Positions 55,318-63,885 of a stretch of DNA of 64,000 bases are shown piece by piece. How positions within the stretch are numbered: position 1 is the stretch's first letter; every line of letters begins with the position of its first letter. The stretch is from Arthrobacter sp. (GTDB lineage: Bacteria > Actinomycetota > Actinomycetes > Actinomycetales > Micrococcaceae), in the NCBI GenBank assembly GCA_031277795.1, contig JAITLQ010000018.1, forward strand, positions 601,986 to 665,985, in the 5' to 3' direction. Below the pieces are notes generated by a model that made no database searches, had not been told where the DNA came from, and saw nothing but the letters and a program-made list of their open reading frames with translations. A program made the translations under genes and the position numbers.

Positions 55318-55390
55318 GGCCCCATCGTATAGCGGCCTAGTACGTCGCCCTCTCACGGCGGTAACGCGGGTTCAAATCCCGCTGGGGTCA
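55318..55390 (+). tRNA. tRNA-Glu (anticodon CTC), copy 3
   Basis: It is identical in body to copies 1 and 2, but here the discriminator A is followed by CCA, so the 3' end is encoded. Confidence 0.96.
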
Positions 55391-55397
55391 CCACACA

Positions 55398-55431
55398 ACA
55401 AGGGACCGGTCCACATGGACCGGTCCCTTGT
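55398..55431 (+). terminator. Intrinsic terminator of the second tRNA cluster
   Basis: A perfect 15-bp stem (55398-55412 with 55417-55431) and a four-base loop are followed by GTTTTGAT. Confidence 0.9.
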
Positions 55432-55499
55432 GTTTTGATCGAAGAGTCTTGAGCCAGCGCCCGTGCTGTGCCGGACCGATCCACCGAGAAGGAGGGGGA

Positions 55500-56519
55500 G
55501 TGGATTCCACTTTTCCGGCCACGCCCACCGTCGCCGACGCGTCCGAGGCACAGCTCGTTGAACTCCTCGCCGCCACGCTGCCGAGTGGCCCCTCGAGCGA
55601 CGTCGTGCTGGGCATCGGCGACGACGCCGCGGTGCTGGCGCCCTCGCCCCTGTCCACCGTCGCGACGGTGGACGCGGCGGTGGAGGGAGAGGACTTCCTG
55701 AGCCGCTGGCCGTGCGGCTACGCGACCACGGGCTGGGATGTGGGCTTCAAGAGCTGTGCGCAGAACCTCTCCGACGTCAACGCCATGGGGGCGCGGGCCA
55801 CGACGGCCCTGCTGGTGCTTTCCCTCCCCGCCTCGACCCCGCTGGAGTGGGTCCGGGGCTACGCGCGGGGCTTTTCGGCCGCGGCGTCCGCCCTGGGGGC
55901 GCAGCGCCTGCGGGTCACGGGAGGCGACCTCTCCGGCTCGCGCACGCTCATGGTGAGCGTGAGCATGAACGGCGAGCTGGCGGGGGAGCCGCTGCTGCGG
56001 TCCGGCGCCGGCGTGGGTGACGCGCTCATCGTGGTGGGGGAGCCGCTGGGGCGCGCGGACGTGAGCTTGGGACTGCTGGCCTCCGGTCGGCCGGAGGATC
56101 GCATCGAGGCGTGGGATGAGCGCGCCCACGCGGTCTCGCGGGGATTGTTCGAGCCGCGCCCACCGCTCGCAGCCGGGCCGGCGCTGGTCGGGGTGGCCAG
56201 CGCGGCCATGGACATTTCGGACGGTTTGGTGCGCGACGGCGCGCGGCTGGCCCGCGCCTCCGGCGTGGGCCTGGCGCTTGACCGGTCGGCGCTCGAGGCC
56301 GAACTCGAGGCCCTGCGCGCGTGGGCGGGGCGACACGCCACCCGGGGGCTCGATCACGTGCTTTACGGCGGAGAGGATCATCTGGTGCTCGCCACGCTTC
56401 CGCCGGGGCTCCCGCTGCCGGCGGGAGCCCGCAGGATCGGGAGCGTCGTGGAGGGGGCCGGCGTCGGCCTGGGCGGCGAGGCGCTGGACGAGCGCCGCGG
56501 CTTCGACCACTTCGCGTGA
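55500..56519 (+). CDS. thiL: Thiamine-monophosphate kinase
   Basis: This 339-residue enzyme phosphorylates thiamine monophosphate to thiamine diphosphate, the cofactor that acetolactate synthase (IlvB) needs. The fold is the PurM/ThiL type. GIGDDAAVL binds Mg-ATP, SCAQNLSDVNAMGARAT matches the family NLSD-AMGA block, and MDISDGLVRDGARLA carries the second metal site. The GTG at 55500 has AAGGAGG close upstream; a longer frame runs into the tRNA terminator. It converges on ndgR. Confidence 0.93.
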   Translation: MDSTFPATPTVADASEAQLVELLAATLPSGPSSDVVLGIGDDAAVLAPSPLSTVATVDAAVEGEDFLSRWPCGYATTGWDVGFKSCAQNLSDVNAMGARATTALLVLSLPASTPLEWVRGYARGFSAAASALGAQRLRVTGGDLSGSRTLMVSVSMNGELAGEPLLRSGAGVGDALIVVGEPLGRADVSLGLLASGRPEDRIEAWDERAHAVSRGLFEPRPPLAAGPALVGVASAAMDISDGLVRDGARLARASGVGLALDRSALEAELEALRAWAGRHATRGLDHVLYGGEDHLVLATLPPGLPLPAGARRIGSVVEGAGVGLGGEALDERRGFDHFA

Positions 56520-56556
56520 GCTCTCGCCGCTTCCCGGGGCGCTCCGGTGGGCGGTC

Positions 56557-57267
56557 TCAGCCGCGCAGGGCGGAGGAGAGCTGGGCCGCCACGCGGCAGA
56601 TCGCCTCGGCATGGAGCTTGCCGGGATGCCGGGAGAGTCGCTCGATGGGACCCGACATCGACAGCGCGGCGATCACGCGCCCGGAGGGTCCCCGGACGGG
56701 GGCAGACACCGAGGCGACCCCTGGCTCACGCTCGCCGAGCGACTGAGCCCACCCGCGCCGTCGAACACCGGCCAGCACCGTGGCCGTGAAGCGGGCACCC
56801 TCCAGCCCATCCACGAGCCTCCCGTGGTCCTCCCACGCGAGGAGCACCTGGGCGGCCGAGCCGGCCTTCATGGAGAGCTGGGTGCCCACGGGGATGGTGT
56901 CCCGCAGCCCCACGGGGCGCTCGGCCGAGGCGACGCACACTCGGTGCTCGCCCTGCCGGCGGAAGACCTGTGTGCTCTCGCCCGTGAGATCGCGCAGGTG
57001 CAGCAGCAGGGGGCCGGCGGCGGCCACGAGGCGATCCTCGCCCGCGGCGGAGGAGAGTTCGACGAGGCGGGGCCCGAGCATGAAGCGCCCGTGCACGTCC
57101 TTGGCGAGCAAGCGGTGGTGCACGAGGGCCTGCGCGAGGCGGTGCACGGTGGGGCGGGCGAGGTGCGTGGTCTCCACGAGCTGCGCGAGCGAGGCCGGGC
57201 CGGCCTCCAGCGCGTCCAGTACTTCCGCGGCCTTGTCGATGACGCCGACTCCACTTGGGTTGTCCAT
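56557..57267 (-). CDS. ndgR: IclR-family regulator (NdgR/LtbR), branched-chain amino acid control
   Basis: This 236-residue protein has a winged helix-turn-helix (about 8-65: AQLVETTHLARPTVHRLAQAL as separate helices) and an IclR effector domain (about 80-236). It is divergent from leuCD, the position of LtbR in Corynebacterium and NdgR in Streptomyces, which repress or activate leu and ilv genes. The ATG at 57267 follows GGGAGG (57281-57276, minus strand). A minus-10 candidate TACTAT (57294-57289) lies inside the shared operator, which suggests autoregulation. Orthology rests on family, position and the operator set. Confidence 0.88.
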   Translation of the reverse strand: MDNPSGVGVIDKAAEVLDALEAGPASLAQLVETTHLARPTVHRLAQALVHHRLLAKDVHGRFMLGPRLVELSSAAGEDRLVAAAGPLLLHLRDLTGESTQVFRRQGEHRVCVASAERPVGLRDTIPVGTQLSMKAGSAAQVLLAWEDHGRLVDGLEGARFTATVLAGVRRRGWAQSLGEREPGVASVSAPVRGPSGRVIAALSMSGPIERLSRHPGKLHAEAICRVAAQLSSALRG

Positions 57268-57283
57268 GCACCAAGCCTCCCAT

Positions 57284-57299
57284 CTCAAATAGTAAGATG
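57284..57299. promoter_or_regulatory. Candidate NdgR/LtbR operator in the ndgR-leuC spacer
   Basis: CTCAAATAGTAAGATG matches the ilvB and leuB sites at 12 of 16 bases. With the preceding bases it forms CATCT-N9-AGATG. It overlaps the leuC minus-35 region and the ndgR minus-10 candidate. Confidence 0.65.
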
Positions 57300-57307
57300 C
57301 AAGACCG

Positions 57308-57313
57308 TATTCT
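57308..57313 (+). promoter_or_regulatory. Minus-10 box of leuCD
   Basis: TATTCT lies 24 bases after the first base of the operator, the same spacing as at ilvB. It gives a leader of about 60 bases. Confidence 0.5.
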
Positions 57314-57378
57314 GGACGCTCGCCGTCCCGCTCTGTGAAAATTGAGCCATCAATACCTGTACTTCTCTGGAGGATGAG

Positions 57379-58821
57379 ATGACGACGACGTCGAGGCCGC
57401 GCACGCTGGCCGAGAAGGTCTGGGACGACCATGTGGTCTCCCGCGGTGAGGGCGAGGGTGCCGAGCGTCGCCCCGATCTGCTCTACATCGACCTTCACCT
57501 CCTCCACGAGGTCACCTCCCCGCAGGCGTTCGAGGGCCTGCGCCTGGCCGGCCGTCAGCTCCGCCGCCCCGATCTGACGATCGCCACGGAGGATCACAAC
57601 ACCCCCACGCTGGAGATCGACAAGCCGATCGCGGACCCGATCAGCGCCAAGCAGATCCAGACCCTGCGCAACAACTGCGCCGAGTTTGGCGTGCGCCTGC
57701 ACTCGCTCGGCGACCGCGAACAGGGCATCGTGCACGTCGTGGGTCCGCAGCTCGGCGTGACCCAGCCCGGCATGACCATCGTGTGCGGTGACTCGCACAC
57801 CTCCACCCATGGTGCGTTCGGCGCCCTGGCCTTCGGCATCGGCACGTCCGAGGTGGAACACGTCATGGCCACGCAGACGCTGCCGCTCAAGCCGTTCAAG
57901 ACCATGGCCATCAACGTGGACGGAACGCTGCGCCCCGGTGTCAGCTCCAAGGACATCATCCTGGCGGTCATCGCCAAGATCGGCACGGGCGGCGGCCAGG
58001 GCTACGTCCTGGAGTACCGCGGTTCGGCCATCCGCGCGCTGTCCATGGAAGCGCGCATGACGATCTGCAACATGTCGATCGAGGCTGGAGCCCGCGCCGG
58101 CATGGTGGCCCCGGACGAGACGACGTTCGAGTTCATCAAGGGTCGCCCGCACGCCCCCGAGGGAGCGGACTGGGACGCGGCGGTTGACTACTGGCGCTCG
58201 CTGGGGACCGACGAGGGCGCCACCTTCGACGCGGAGGTGTTCCTCGATGCCGACGAGCTCGAGCCGTTCGTCACGTGGGGCACCAACCCCGGCCAGGGTG
58301 TCTCGCTCTCGCAGACGGTGCCGAACCCCGACGAGATCGTGGACGAGAACGAGGCGGCCAACGCCCGCAAGGCGCTCGACTACATGGGACTCACCGCCGG
58401 CACGCCCATGAAGGACATCCGGGTCGACACCGTGTTCCTGGGCTCCTGCACCAACTCCCGCATGGAGGACCTGCGTGCGGCGGCCGACATCATCCGCGGT
58501 CGCGAGAAGGACCCGGAGGTGCGCATGATCGTGGTGCCCGGCTCCGCCCGTGTGCGCCTCGAGGCGGAGGCGGAGGGCCTCGACCAGGTGTTCAAGGACT
58601 TCGGTGCCGAGTGGCGCTTCGCCGGTTGCTCCATGTGTCTGGGCATGAACCCGGATCAGCTGGCGCCGGGGGAGCGCTGCGCCTCCACCTCGAACCGCAA
58701 CTTTGAGGGACGCCAGGGCAAGGGTGGGCGCACGCACCTCGTCTCGCCCGTCGTGGCGGCGGCCACCGCCGTGCGCGGCACGCTGTCCTCGCCGTCCGAC
58801 CTGCCCGTCGCCGTCGCCTGA
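57379..58821 (+). CDS. leuC: 3-isopropylmalate dehydratase, large subunit
   Basis: This 480-residue aconitase-type subunit isomerises 2- to 3-isopropylmalate with LeuD. The three cluster Cys residues are visible in [16 protein letters not shown] and [33 protein letters not shown] is the substrate-site block. Length is normal. The ATG follows GGAGG by five bases. leuD follows after 28 bases. The divergent ndgR and the operator between them imply leucine-linked control. Confidence 0.97.
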   Translation: MTTTSRPRTLAEKVWDDHVVSRGEGEGAERRPDLLYIDLHLLHEVTSPQAFEGLRLAGRQLRRPDLTIATEDHNTPTLEIDKPIADPISAKQIQTLRNNCAEFGVRLHSLGDREQGIVHVVGPQLGVTQPGMTIVCGDSHTSTHGAFGALAFGIGTSEVEHVMATQTLPLKPFKTMAINVDGTLRPGVSSKDIILAVIAKIGTGGGQGYVLEYRGSAIRALSMEARMTICNMSIEAGARAGMVAPDETTFEFIKGRPHAPEGADWDAAVDYWRSLGTDEGATFDAEVFLDADELEPFVTWGTNPGQGVSLSQTVPNPDEIVDENEAANARKALDYMGLTAGTPMKDIRVDTVFLGSCTNSRMEDLRAAADIIRGREKDPEVRMIVVPGSARVRLEAEAEGLDQVFKDFGAEWRFAGCSMCLGMNPDQLAPGERCASTSNRNFEGRQGKGGRTHLVSPVVAAATAVRGTLSSPSDLPVAVA

Positions 58822-58849
58822 GCGCGGACACGATCAAGGAAGAAAGATC

Positions 58850-59449
58850 ATGGAGAAGTTCACCACCCACACGGGCATCGGCGTCCCGCTGCACGCCTCG
58901 AACATCGATACCGATCAGATCATCCCCGCCGTCTACCTGAAGCGCATCACCAAGACGGGCTTCGACGACGCCCTCTTTGCCAACTGGCGCCAGGATCCGG
59001 AGTTCATCCTCAACCAGGAGCCGTACAACCGCGGTTCGGTGCTGGTGGCAGGCCCCGACTTCGGCACGGGGTCCTCCCGCGAGCACGCCGTGTGGGCCCT
59101 GCGCGACTACGGCTTCAAGGCCGTGATCTCCTCGCGCTTCGCCGACATCTTCCGCGGCAACTCCGGCAAGCAGGGGCTCGTCGCGGCGCAGGTGGACCAA
59201 GGTGACGTCGAACTCATCTGGAAGGAACTGGACAACAACGCCGGGGCCGAGGTGACGGTGGATCTGCCCTCCCAGACCGTGAGCGTCGGCGCCCTGACCG
59301 TCCCGTTTGCTATCGATCCGGACACGAAGTGGCGCCTGAGCGAGGGCCTCGATGACATCGACCTCACGCTGCGCAAGCAGGACGAGATCGCGGAATACGA
59401 GGCGGCCCGCCCGGGTTTTAAACCGAAGACCCTTCCCGCTCGGTCCTGA
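58850..59449 (+). CDS. leuD: 3-isopropylmalate dehydratase, small subunit
   Basis: This 199-residue swivel subunit completes the LeuCD enzyme. [14 protein letters not shown] and [21 protein letters not shown] are the family motifs. The ATG at 58850 follows AAGGAAGAAAG. It is the last gene of the leuCD operon and is followed by a strong stem. Confidence 0.97.
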   Translation: MEKFTTHTGIGVPLHASNIDTDQIIPAVYLKRITKTGFDDALFANWRQDPEFILNQEPYNRGSVLVAGPDFGTGSSREHAVWALRDYGFKAVISSRFADIFRGNSGKQGLVAAQVDQGDVELIWKELDNNAGAEVTVDLPSQTVSVGALTVPFAIDPDTKWRLSEGLDDIDLTLRKQDEIAEYEAARPGFKPKTLPARS

Positions 59450-59456
59450 TGACGCC

Positions 59457-59496
59457 GCGCCGTGCCCCGGCCCGTCAAGGGGCCGGGGCACGGCGC
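59457..59496 (+). terminator. Terminator of leuCD
   Basis: A perfect 17-bp stem (59457-59473 with 59480-59496) with a six-base loop. The murA minus-10 box begins five bases later. Confidence 0.8.
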
Positions 59497-59500
59497 TGGG

Positions 59501-59506
59501 TATGAT
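59501..59506 (+). promoter_or_regulatory. Minus-10 box of the murA operon
   Basis: TATGAT lies directly after the leuD terminator. Its minus-35 position would fall inside the right arm of the stem. The leader would be about 50 bases. Confidence 0.55.
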
Positions 59507-59562
59507 GAACCAGCCCGTGGGAAGACCCTCGGGCGGCAGACGAACGCGAGGTGTTTTCGAGC

Positions 59563-60894
59563 GTGTTGAACAAGGTGCTGACCATCAACGGCGGCCGTCC
59601 TCTTTCGGGCTCCGTGAAGGTCCGCGGGGCTAAGAACCTCGTGCCCAAGGCCATGGTGGCCTCCCTGCTCGGAGACGGCCCGTCCGTCCTGCGCAACGTC
59701 CCGGAGATCAAGGACGTCGACGTCGTGACCGGGTTGCTTGAGCTGCACGGCGTCAGCGTGATCAAGGACCCCGAGACGGGCGACCTCACCCTGGATCCGA
59801 CGGGTGCCAAGAGCGCCAACTCCAAGGAGATCGACGCCTTCGCCGGCGACTCCCGGATTCCGATCCTCTTCTGCGGTCCCCTCATGCACACGATCGGCGA
59901 GGCCTTCATCCCCGATCTGGGCGGCTGCCGCATCGGGGATCGCCCCATCGACTACCACTTGGCCGTGCTGCGCAACTTCGGCGCCATCGTGGACAAGGCC
60001 GCCAACGGCATCACGATCTCGGCGCGCGAGGGCCTGCGCGGGGCCAAGGTGGAGCTTCCCTACCCCAGCGTGGGCGCCACCGAACAGGTGCTGCTGACCG
60101 CGGTGCGGGCCAAGGGCACCACCGAGCTGAAGAACGCGGCCATCGAGCCGGAGATCCTCGATCTCATCGATGTCTTGCAGAAGATGGGCGCCATCATCCA
60201 CGTGCGCGATCAGCGCACCATCGTGATCGAGGGCGTGGCCCGCCTGCGCGGGTATGATCACGTGGCCCTGCCCGATCGCAACGAGGGTGCCTCGTGGGCC
60301 TCGGCCGCGCTGGCCACCGGGGGCGACATTTTCGTCGAGGGCGCGGATCAGCGCGATCTCGCCTCGTTCCTGAATACCTACCGCAAGCTCGGCGGCGACT
60401 TCGACGTCCGCACGAACGGCATCCGTTTCTTCCACCCCGGCGGCGACCTCAACCCGCTCGTGGTGGAAACCGACGTCCACCCCGGCTTCATGACCGACTG
60501 GCAGCAGCCCCTCGTGGTGGCGCTGACCCAGGCACAGGGCGTCTCGATCGTCCACGAGACGGTCTACGAGAACCGCTTCGGGTTCACCGACGCGCTCGTG
60601 CGCATGGGCGCCACCGTTCAGCTGCACCGCGATTGCCTCGGCTCGCTCCCGTGCCGTTTCGACAACCGCGATTTCCTGCACTCCGCCGTGATTACCGGCA
60701 AGTCCGAGCTGCACGGCGCCGACTTCGTCATCCCGGATCTGCGCGGCGGCTTCTCCCACGTCATCGCGGCGCTCGTGGCCAAGGGCACGTCCAACGCCAG
60801 CGGCATCGATCTCATCAATCGCGGCTACGAGCACTTCCTCGACAAGCTGCAGGGACTCGGCGCCGACGTCGAGCTGCGCGAGGCCGCCCACTGA
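59563..60894 (+). CDS. murA: UDP-N-acetylglucosamine 1-carboxyvinyltransferase
   Basis: This 443-residue enzyme transfers enolpyruvate to UDP-GlcNAc, the first committed step of peptidoglycan synthesis. VRGAKNLVPKAMVASLL holds the Lys-Asn pair, and IPDLGGCRIGDRPIDYH carries the active-site Cys, the fosfomycin target. I chose the GTG at 59563 because GAGGTG (59548-59553) lies nine bases upstream. A GTG at 59551 would add four residues but has no ribosome site. Its stop overlaps the plsC-like start (TGATG), and gpsA and ddl follow in one operon. Confidence 0.95.
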   Translation: MLNKVLTINGGRPLSGSVKVRGAKNLVPKAMVASLLGDGPSVLRNVPEIKDVDVVTGLLELHGVSVIKDPETGDLTLDPTGAKSANSKEIDAFAGDSRIPILFCGPLMHTIGEAFIPDLGGCRIGDRPIDYHLAVLRNFGAIVDKAANGITISAREGLRGAKVELPYPSVGATEQVLLTAVRAKGTTELKNAAIEPEILDLIDVLQKMGAIIHVRDQRTIVIEGVARLRGYDHVALPDRNEGASWASAALATGGDIFVEGADQRDLASFLNTYRKLGGDFDVRTNGIRFFHPGGDLNPLVVETDVHPGFMTDWQQPLVVALTQAQGVSIVHETVYENRFGFTDALVRMGATVQLHRDCLGSLPCRFDNRDFLHSAVITGKSELHGADFVIPDLRGGFSHVIAALVAKGTSNASGIDLINRGYEHFLDKLQGLGADVELREAAH

Positions 60895-61697
60895 TGCGCA
60901 GGACCCCGGCCGAACCCTTCGGCACGCGGGCCGTCTTCGCGGTGGCCGGCGCCATCGTTCGGCCCGTCATGAACGCCGTGATCTCGCGGCGGTGGGTGAA
61001 CCTGAAGAGCGTCCCCGCCGGCGCGGTGGTGGTCTCGAACCACATGAGCGAGATCGACCCGCTCGTGGTGGCGCATGCGCTCTACTCCAACGGGCACTAC
61101 CCCCGCTTCCTGGCCAAGGCCTCGCTGTTCAAGATCCCGGTGGCGGGCAAGGTGCTCACGGGCACCGGGCAGGTCCCCGTGGATCGGGGCGGCGCCGGAG
61201 CCGGTGCCTCCCTCGAGGCGGGGCGCACCCTGCTCGATCGGGGCGGCATCATCGTGGTGTACCCGGAGGGCACGCTGACGAGGGACCCCGAGCTGTGGCC
61301 CATGAAGGGGCACACCGGTGCTGCGCGTCTGGCCCTGAAGACCGGCGCCCCCGTGGTGCCGGTGGTGCACTGGGGCGATCAGGAGCTCCTGCCCCGCTAC
61401 GGGAAGTCGATCAAGCTCTTCCCTCGCAAGCGCACCACGGTCAAGGCCGGGGCGGCGGTTGACCTCGACGATCTGCGCGGCAAGCCGCTGACGAAGGGTC
61501 TCCTCGCGGAGGCCACGGAGCGCATCATGCGCGCCATCACCGCTGAACTGCAGCAGCTGCGCGGCGGCACCCCGCCCGAGCAGCTGTGGGACCCGGCGGC
61601 CCACGGACAGGCGTCCACGGGCCGCAACATCGACAAGAAGACCGTCTCGCGCGAGGAACCGCACGGCGACGGTGCCAGCACCGGCACTGAGGAGTAG
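60894..61697 (+). CDS. plsC: 1-acyl-sn-glycerol-3-phosphate acyltransferase
   Basis: This 267-residue membrane-associated enzyme makes phosphatidic acid from lysophosphatidic acid. The catalytic NHMSEID (HX4D) is near residue 47, the substrate-binding block VPVDRGGAGAG is near 100, and YPEGT is near 122. A charged C-terminal tail of about 40 residues is extra and poorly structured. It overlaps murA by one base and is two bases from gpsA, so lipid and wall precursor genes are co-expressed. Confidence 0.93.
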   Translation: MRRTPAEPFGTRAVFAVAGAIVRPVMNAVISRRWVNLKSVPAGAVVVSNHMSEIDPLVVAHALYSNGHYPRFLAKASLFKIPVAGKVLTGTGQVPVDRGGAGAGASLEAGRTLLDRGGIIVVYPEGTLTRDPELWPMKGHTGAARLALKTGAPVVPVVHWGDQELLPRYGKSIKLFPRKRTTVKAGAAVDLDDLRGKPLTKGLLAEATERIMRAITAELQQLRGGTPPEQLWDPAAHGQASTGRNIDKKTVSREEPHGDGASTGTEE

Positions 61698-61699
61698 AC

Positions 61700-62722
61700 A
61701 TGAGGCGCGCACCACACCGCATTGCGGTGATGGGAACGGGCAGCTGGGGGACCACCTTCGCGAAGGTCCTCGCGGATGCCGAGGCGAACGCCGAGGTGGT
61801 GCTGTGGGCCAGGCGCGAGGAGATCGCCGCGGAGATCAACGCAAGCCACACCAACTCCACGTACCTGGGTCAGATCACCCTTCCGAGCAACGTCTCGGCC
61901 ACGTCCGATCCGGCGCAGGCCCTGGCCGGCGCCGAACTCGTGGTCCTCGCTGTGCCTGCGCAGTCGCTGCGCGAGCAACTGGGCGTGTGGGGCGGTGACA
62001 TCGAAGAGGACGCCGTGGTGGTGAGCCTCATGAAGGGGCTCGAGCGCGGCACCGATCTGCGCATGACCGAGGTCGTGGCCGAGGTGCTCAGCGTGGGCGA
62101 GGAGCGCCTCGCCGTCGTGTCCGGCCCCAACCTAGCCAAGGAGATCGCCCGCGAGGAGCCCACCGCCTCCGTGGTGGCGTGCGCCTCCCAGCAGACCGCT
62201 GACTGGATCGCCAAGGCGTGCACCCCGTCCTACTTCCGCCCGTACACGAACACCGACCTGGTCGGCGTGGAAATCGGCGGCATCGTCAAGAACGTCATCG
62301 CCCTGGCGGTGGGCATCTGTGACGGCATGGGCATGGGGGACAACACCAAGGCCACCATCATCACGCGCGGCCTCGCGGAGACCACGCGCCTGGCCCTGGC
62401 GATCGGCGGAAACGCGGACACCATGGCCGGCCTCGCGGGTCTCGGCGACCTCGTGGCCACGTGCTCGTCTCCGCTCTCGCGCAACCGCACGGCCGGTCGC
62501 CTGATCGGCGAGGGAAACACCCTCGACCAGGTGGCCCAGAAGATGACGCAGGTGGCGGAGGGCATCAAGTCCGGCTCCGCCGTCCTGGATCTCGCCACGA
62601 GCCACGGCGTCGAGATGCCGATCACCGCCGCCGTCGTCGCGGTCATCGACGGCCGGGTCAGCGTGGGGGACATGGCCCGCCTGCTGCTTGAACGCGAACT
62701 GAAGTCTGAGGAGACGCACTGA
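61700..62722 (+). CDS. gpsA: Glycerol-3-phosphate dehydrogenase, NAD(P)-dependent
   Basis: This 340-residue enzyme makes glycerol-3-phosphate for phospholipids. IAVMGTGSWGTTFAKVLAD binds the cofactor, the catalytic Lys is in EIGGIVKNVIALAVG, and LAGLGDLVATCSSPLSRN is the family block. The ATG at 61700 follows GAGGAG. It supplies the substrate upstream of the PlsC step, which fits its position after plsC. Its stop overlaps the ddl start by one base. Confidence 0.96.
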   Translation: MRRAPHRIAVMGTGSWGTTFAKVLADAEANAEVVLWARREEIAAEINASHTNSTYLGQITLPSNVSATSDPAQALAGAELVVLAVPAQSLREQLGVWGGDIEEDAVVVSLMKGLERGTDLRMTEVVAEVLSVGEERLAVVSGPNLAKEIAREEPTASVVACASQQTADWIAKACTPSYFRPYTNTDLVGVEIGGIVKNVIALAVGICDGMGMGDNTKATIITRGLAETTRLALAIGGNADTMAGLAGLGDLVATCSSPLSRNRTAGRLIGEGNTLDQVAQKMTQVAEGIKSGSAVLDLATSHGVEMPITAAVVAVIDGRVSVGDMARLLLERELKSEETH

Positions 62723-63843
62723 TGAGTTCCACCCGCCCCCGCGTGCTGTTGCTCTTCGGAGGCCGCTCGTCTGAGCACCCAGTGTCCTGCGTGACCGCCG
62801 CCGGCGTGATGCGGGCCATCGATCGCGAGAAGTACGACGTCGTTCCTGTGGGGATCACGCGCTCCGGCGCGTGGACGCTGGTCGACGGCGACGTCGATTC
62901 CTTCCGCCTCGACACGGGGGAGGTGCCCGAGGTGAGCGGTTCCGGCGCCGAGGTGCGCCTGGGCGCGAGCGGCACCGAGGCCGCACGCGACGTCATCGCC
63001 AGCACCCAGGCGGGTGCCGTGACCGAGCTGGGTGCGGTGGACGTGGTCTTCCCGCTGTTGCACGGCGCGTACGGCGAGGACGGCACGCTGCAGGGCATGC
63101 TCGAGCTGGGCCAGATCCCGTACGTCGGTTCGGGCGTTGCCGCCAGTGCCATGGGGATGGACAAGCACTTCATGAAGGTCGTCTTCGAGGCCGCAGGCCT
63201 CAACGTCGGCCCGTACACGGTCATCACCGACAAGGAATGGCGCCGCGATCCGGAGGCGGCGCTGGCCGCGTGCGACGCGTTGGTTCGCCCGCTCTTCGTC
63301 AAGCCCTCCCGCGCCGGCTCCTCCGTGGGCATCACGCGGGTCGACGTGGGAGACGACCTGCGCGCAGCCATCGAGACGGCGCGTGTGCACGATCCCAAGG
63401 TGGTCGTGGAGCAGGGGATCGTGGGCCGCGAGATCGAGTGCGGCGTCCTCGAGGGCCGCGGCTCCCTGCCGGCCAGGGCCTCCCTGCCCGGCGAGATCGT
63501 GGTGGCCCCAGGCGATCACGGTTTCTACGACTTCGAGGCCAAGTACGTGGACGGGGCGGCGGCGCGCACGAGCTGCCCAGCCGAGCTGAGCGACGAGCAG
63601 ACCGCGCAGATCCGCGAGCTCGCGGTGACGGCCTTCGACTCCCTGGGCGCCGAGGGGCTCTCGCGCGTTGACTTCTTCCTGACGCCGGAGGGCGAATGGA
63701 TCATCAACGAGATCAACACGATGCCCGGCTTCACCCCCATCAGCATGTACCCGCAGATGTGGGCAGCGACGGGCCTGGAGTACCCCGAGCTCATCGATGA
63801 GCTGATCCAGCTCGCGCTGCAGCGCAGCACCGGCCTGCGCTAG
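62722..63843 (+). CDS. ddl: D-alanine--D-alanine ligase
   Basis: This 373-residue ATP-grasp enzyme makes the D-Ala-D-Ala dipeptide of peptidoglycan. LLLFGGRSSEHPVSCVTA starts the fold, FPLLHGAYGEDGTLQGMLE and FVKPSRAGSSVGITRV are ATP-grasp blocks, and FEAKYVDGA contains the Tyr typical of D-Ala-D-Ala rather than D-Ala-D-lactate ligases. NEINTMPGFTPISMYP ends the active site. It is the last gene of the murA-plsC-gpsA-ddl operon. Confidence 0.96.
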   Translation: MSSTRPRVLLLFGGRSSEHPVSCVTAAGVMRAIDREKYDVVPVGITRSGAWTLVDGDVDSFRLDTGEVPEVSGSGAEVRLGASGTEAARDVIASTQAGAVTELGAVDVVFPLLHGAYGEDGTLQGMLELGQIPYVGSGVAASAMGMDKHFMKVVFEAAGLNVGPYTVITDKEWRRDPEAALAACDALVRPLFVKPSRAGSSVGITRVDVGDDLRAAIETARVHDPKVVVEQGIVGREIECGVLEGRGSLPARASLPGEIVVAPGDHGFYDFEAKYVDGAAARTSCPAELSDEQTAQIRELAVTAFDSLGAEGLSRVDFFLTPEGEWIINEINTMPGFTPISMYPQMWAATGLEYPELIDELIQLALQRSTGLR

Positions 63844-63885
63844 GAGCCGGGCTCACGCACCACGAGGGCCCCGCGGCAAGAGGCG

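Larger units (their letters stand above)
55190..55390 (+). repeat. 201-base direct repeat, right copy (tRNA-Gln, spacer, tRNA-Glu)
   Basis: This is the partner of 52611-52811. The spacer differs at six positions, two in one hairpin loop and four in the second hairpin, where the stem is kept by a compensatory change. Confidence 0.9.
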
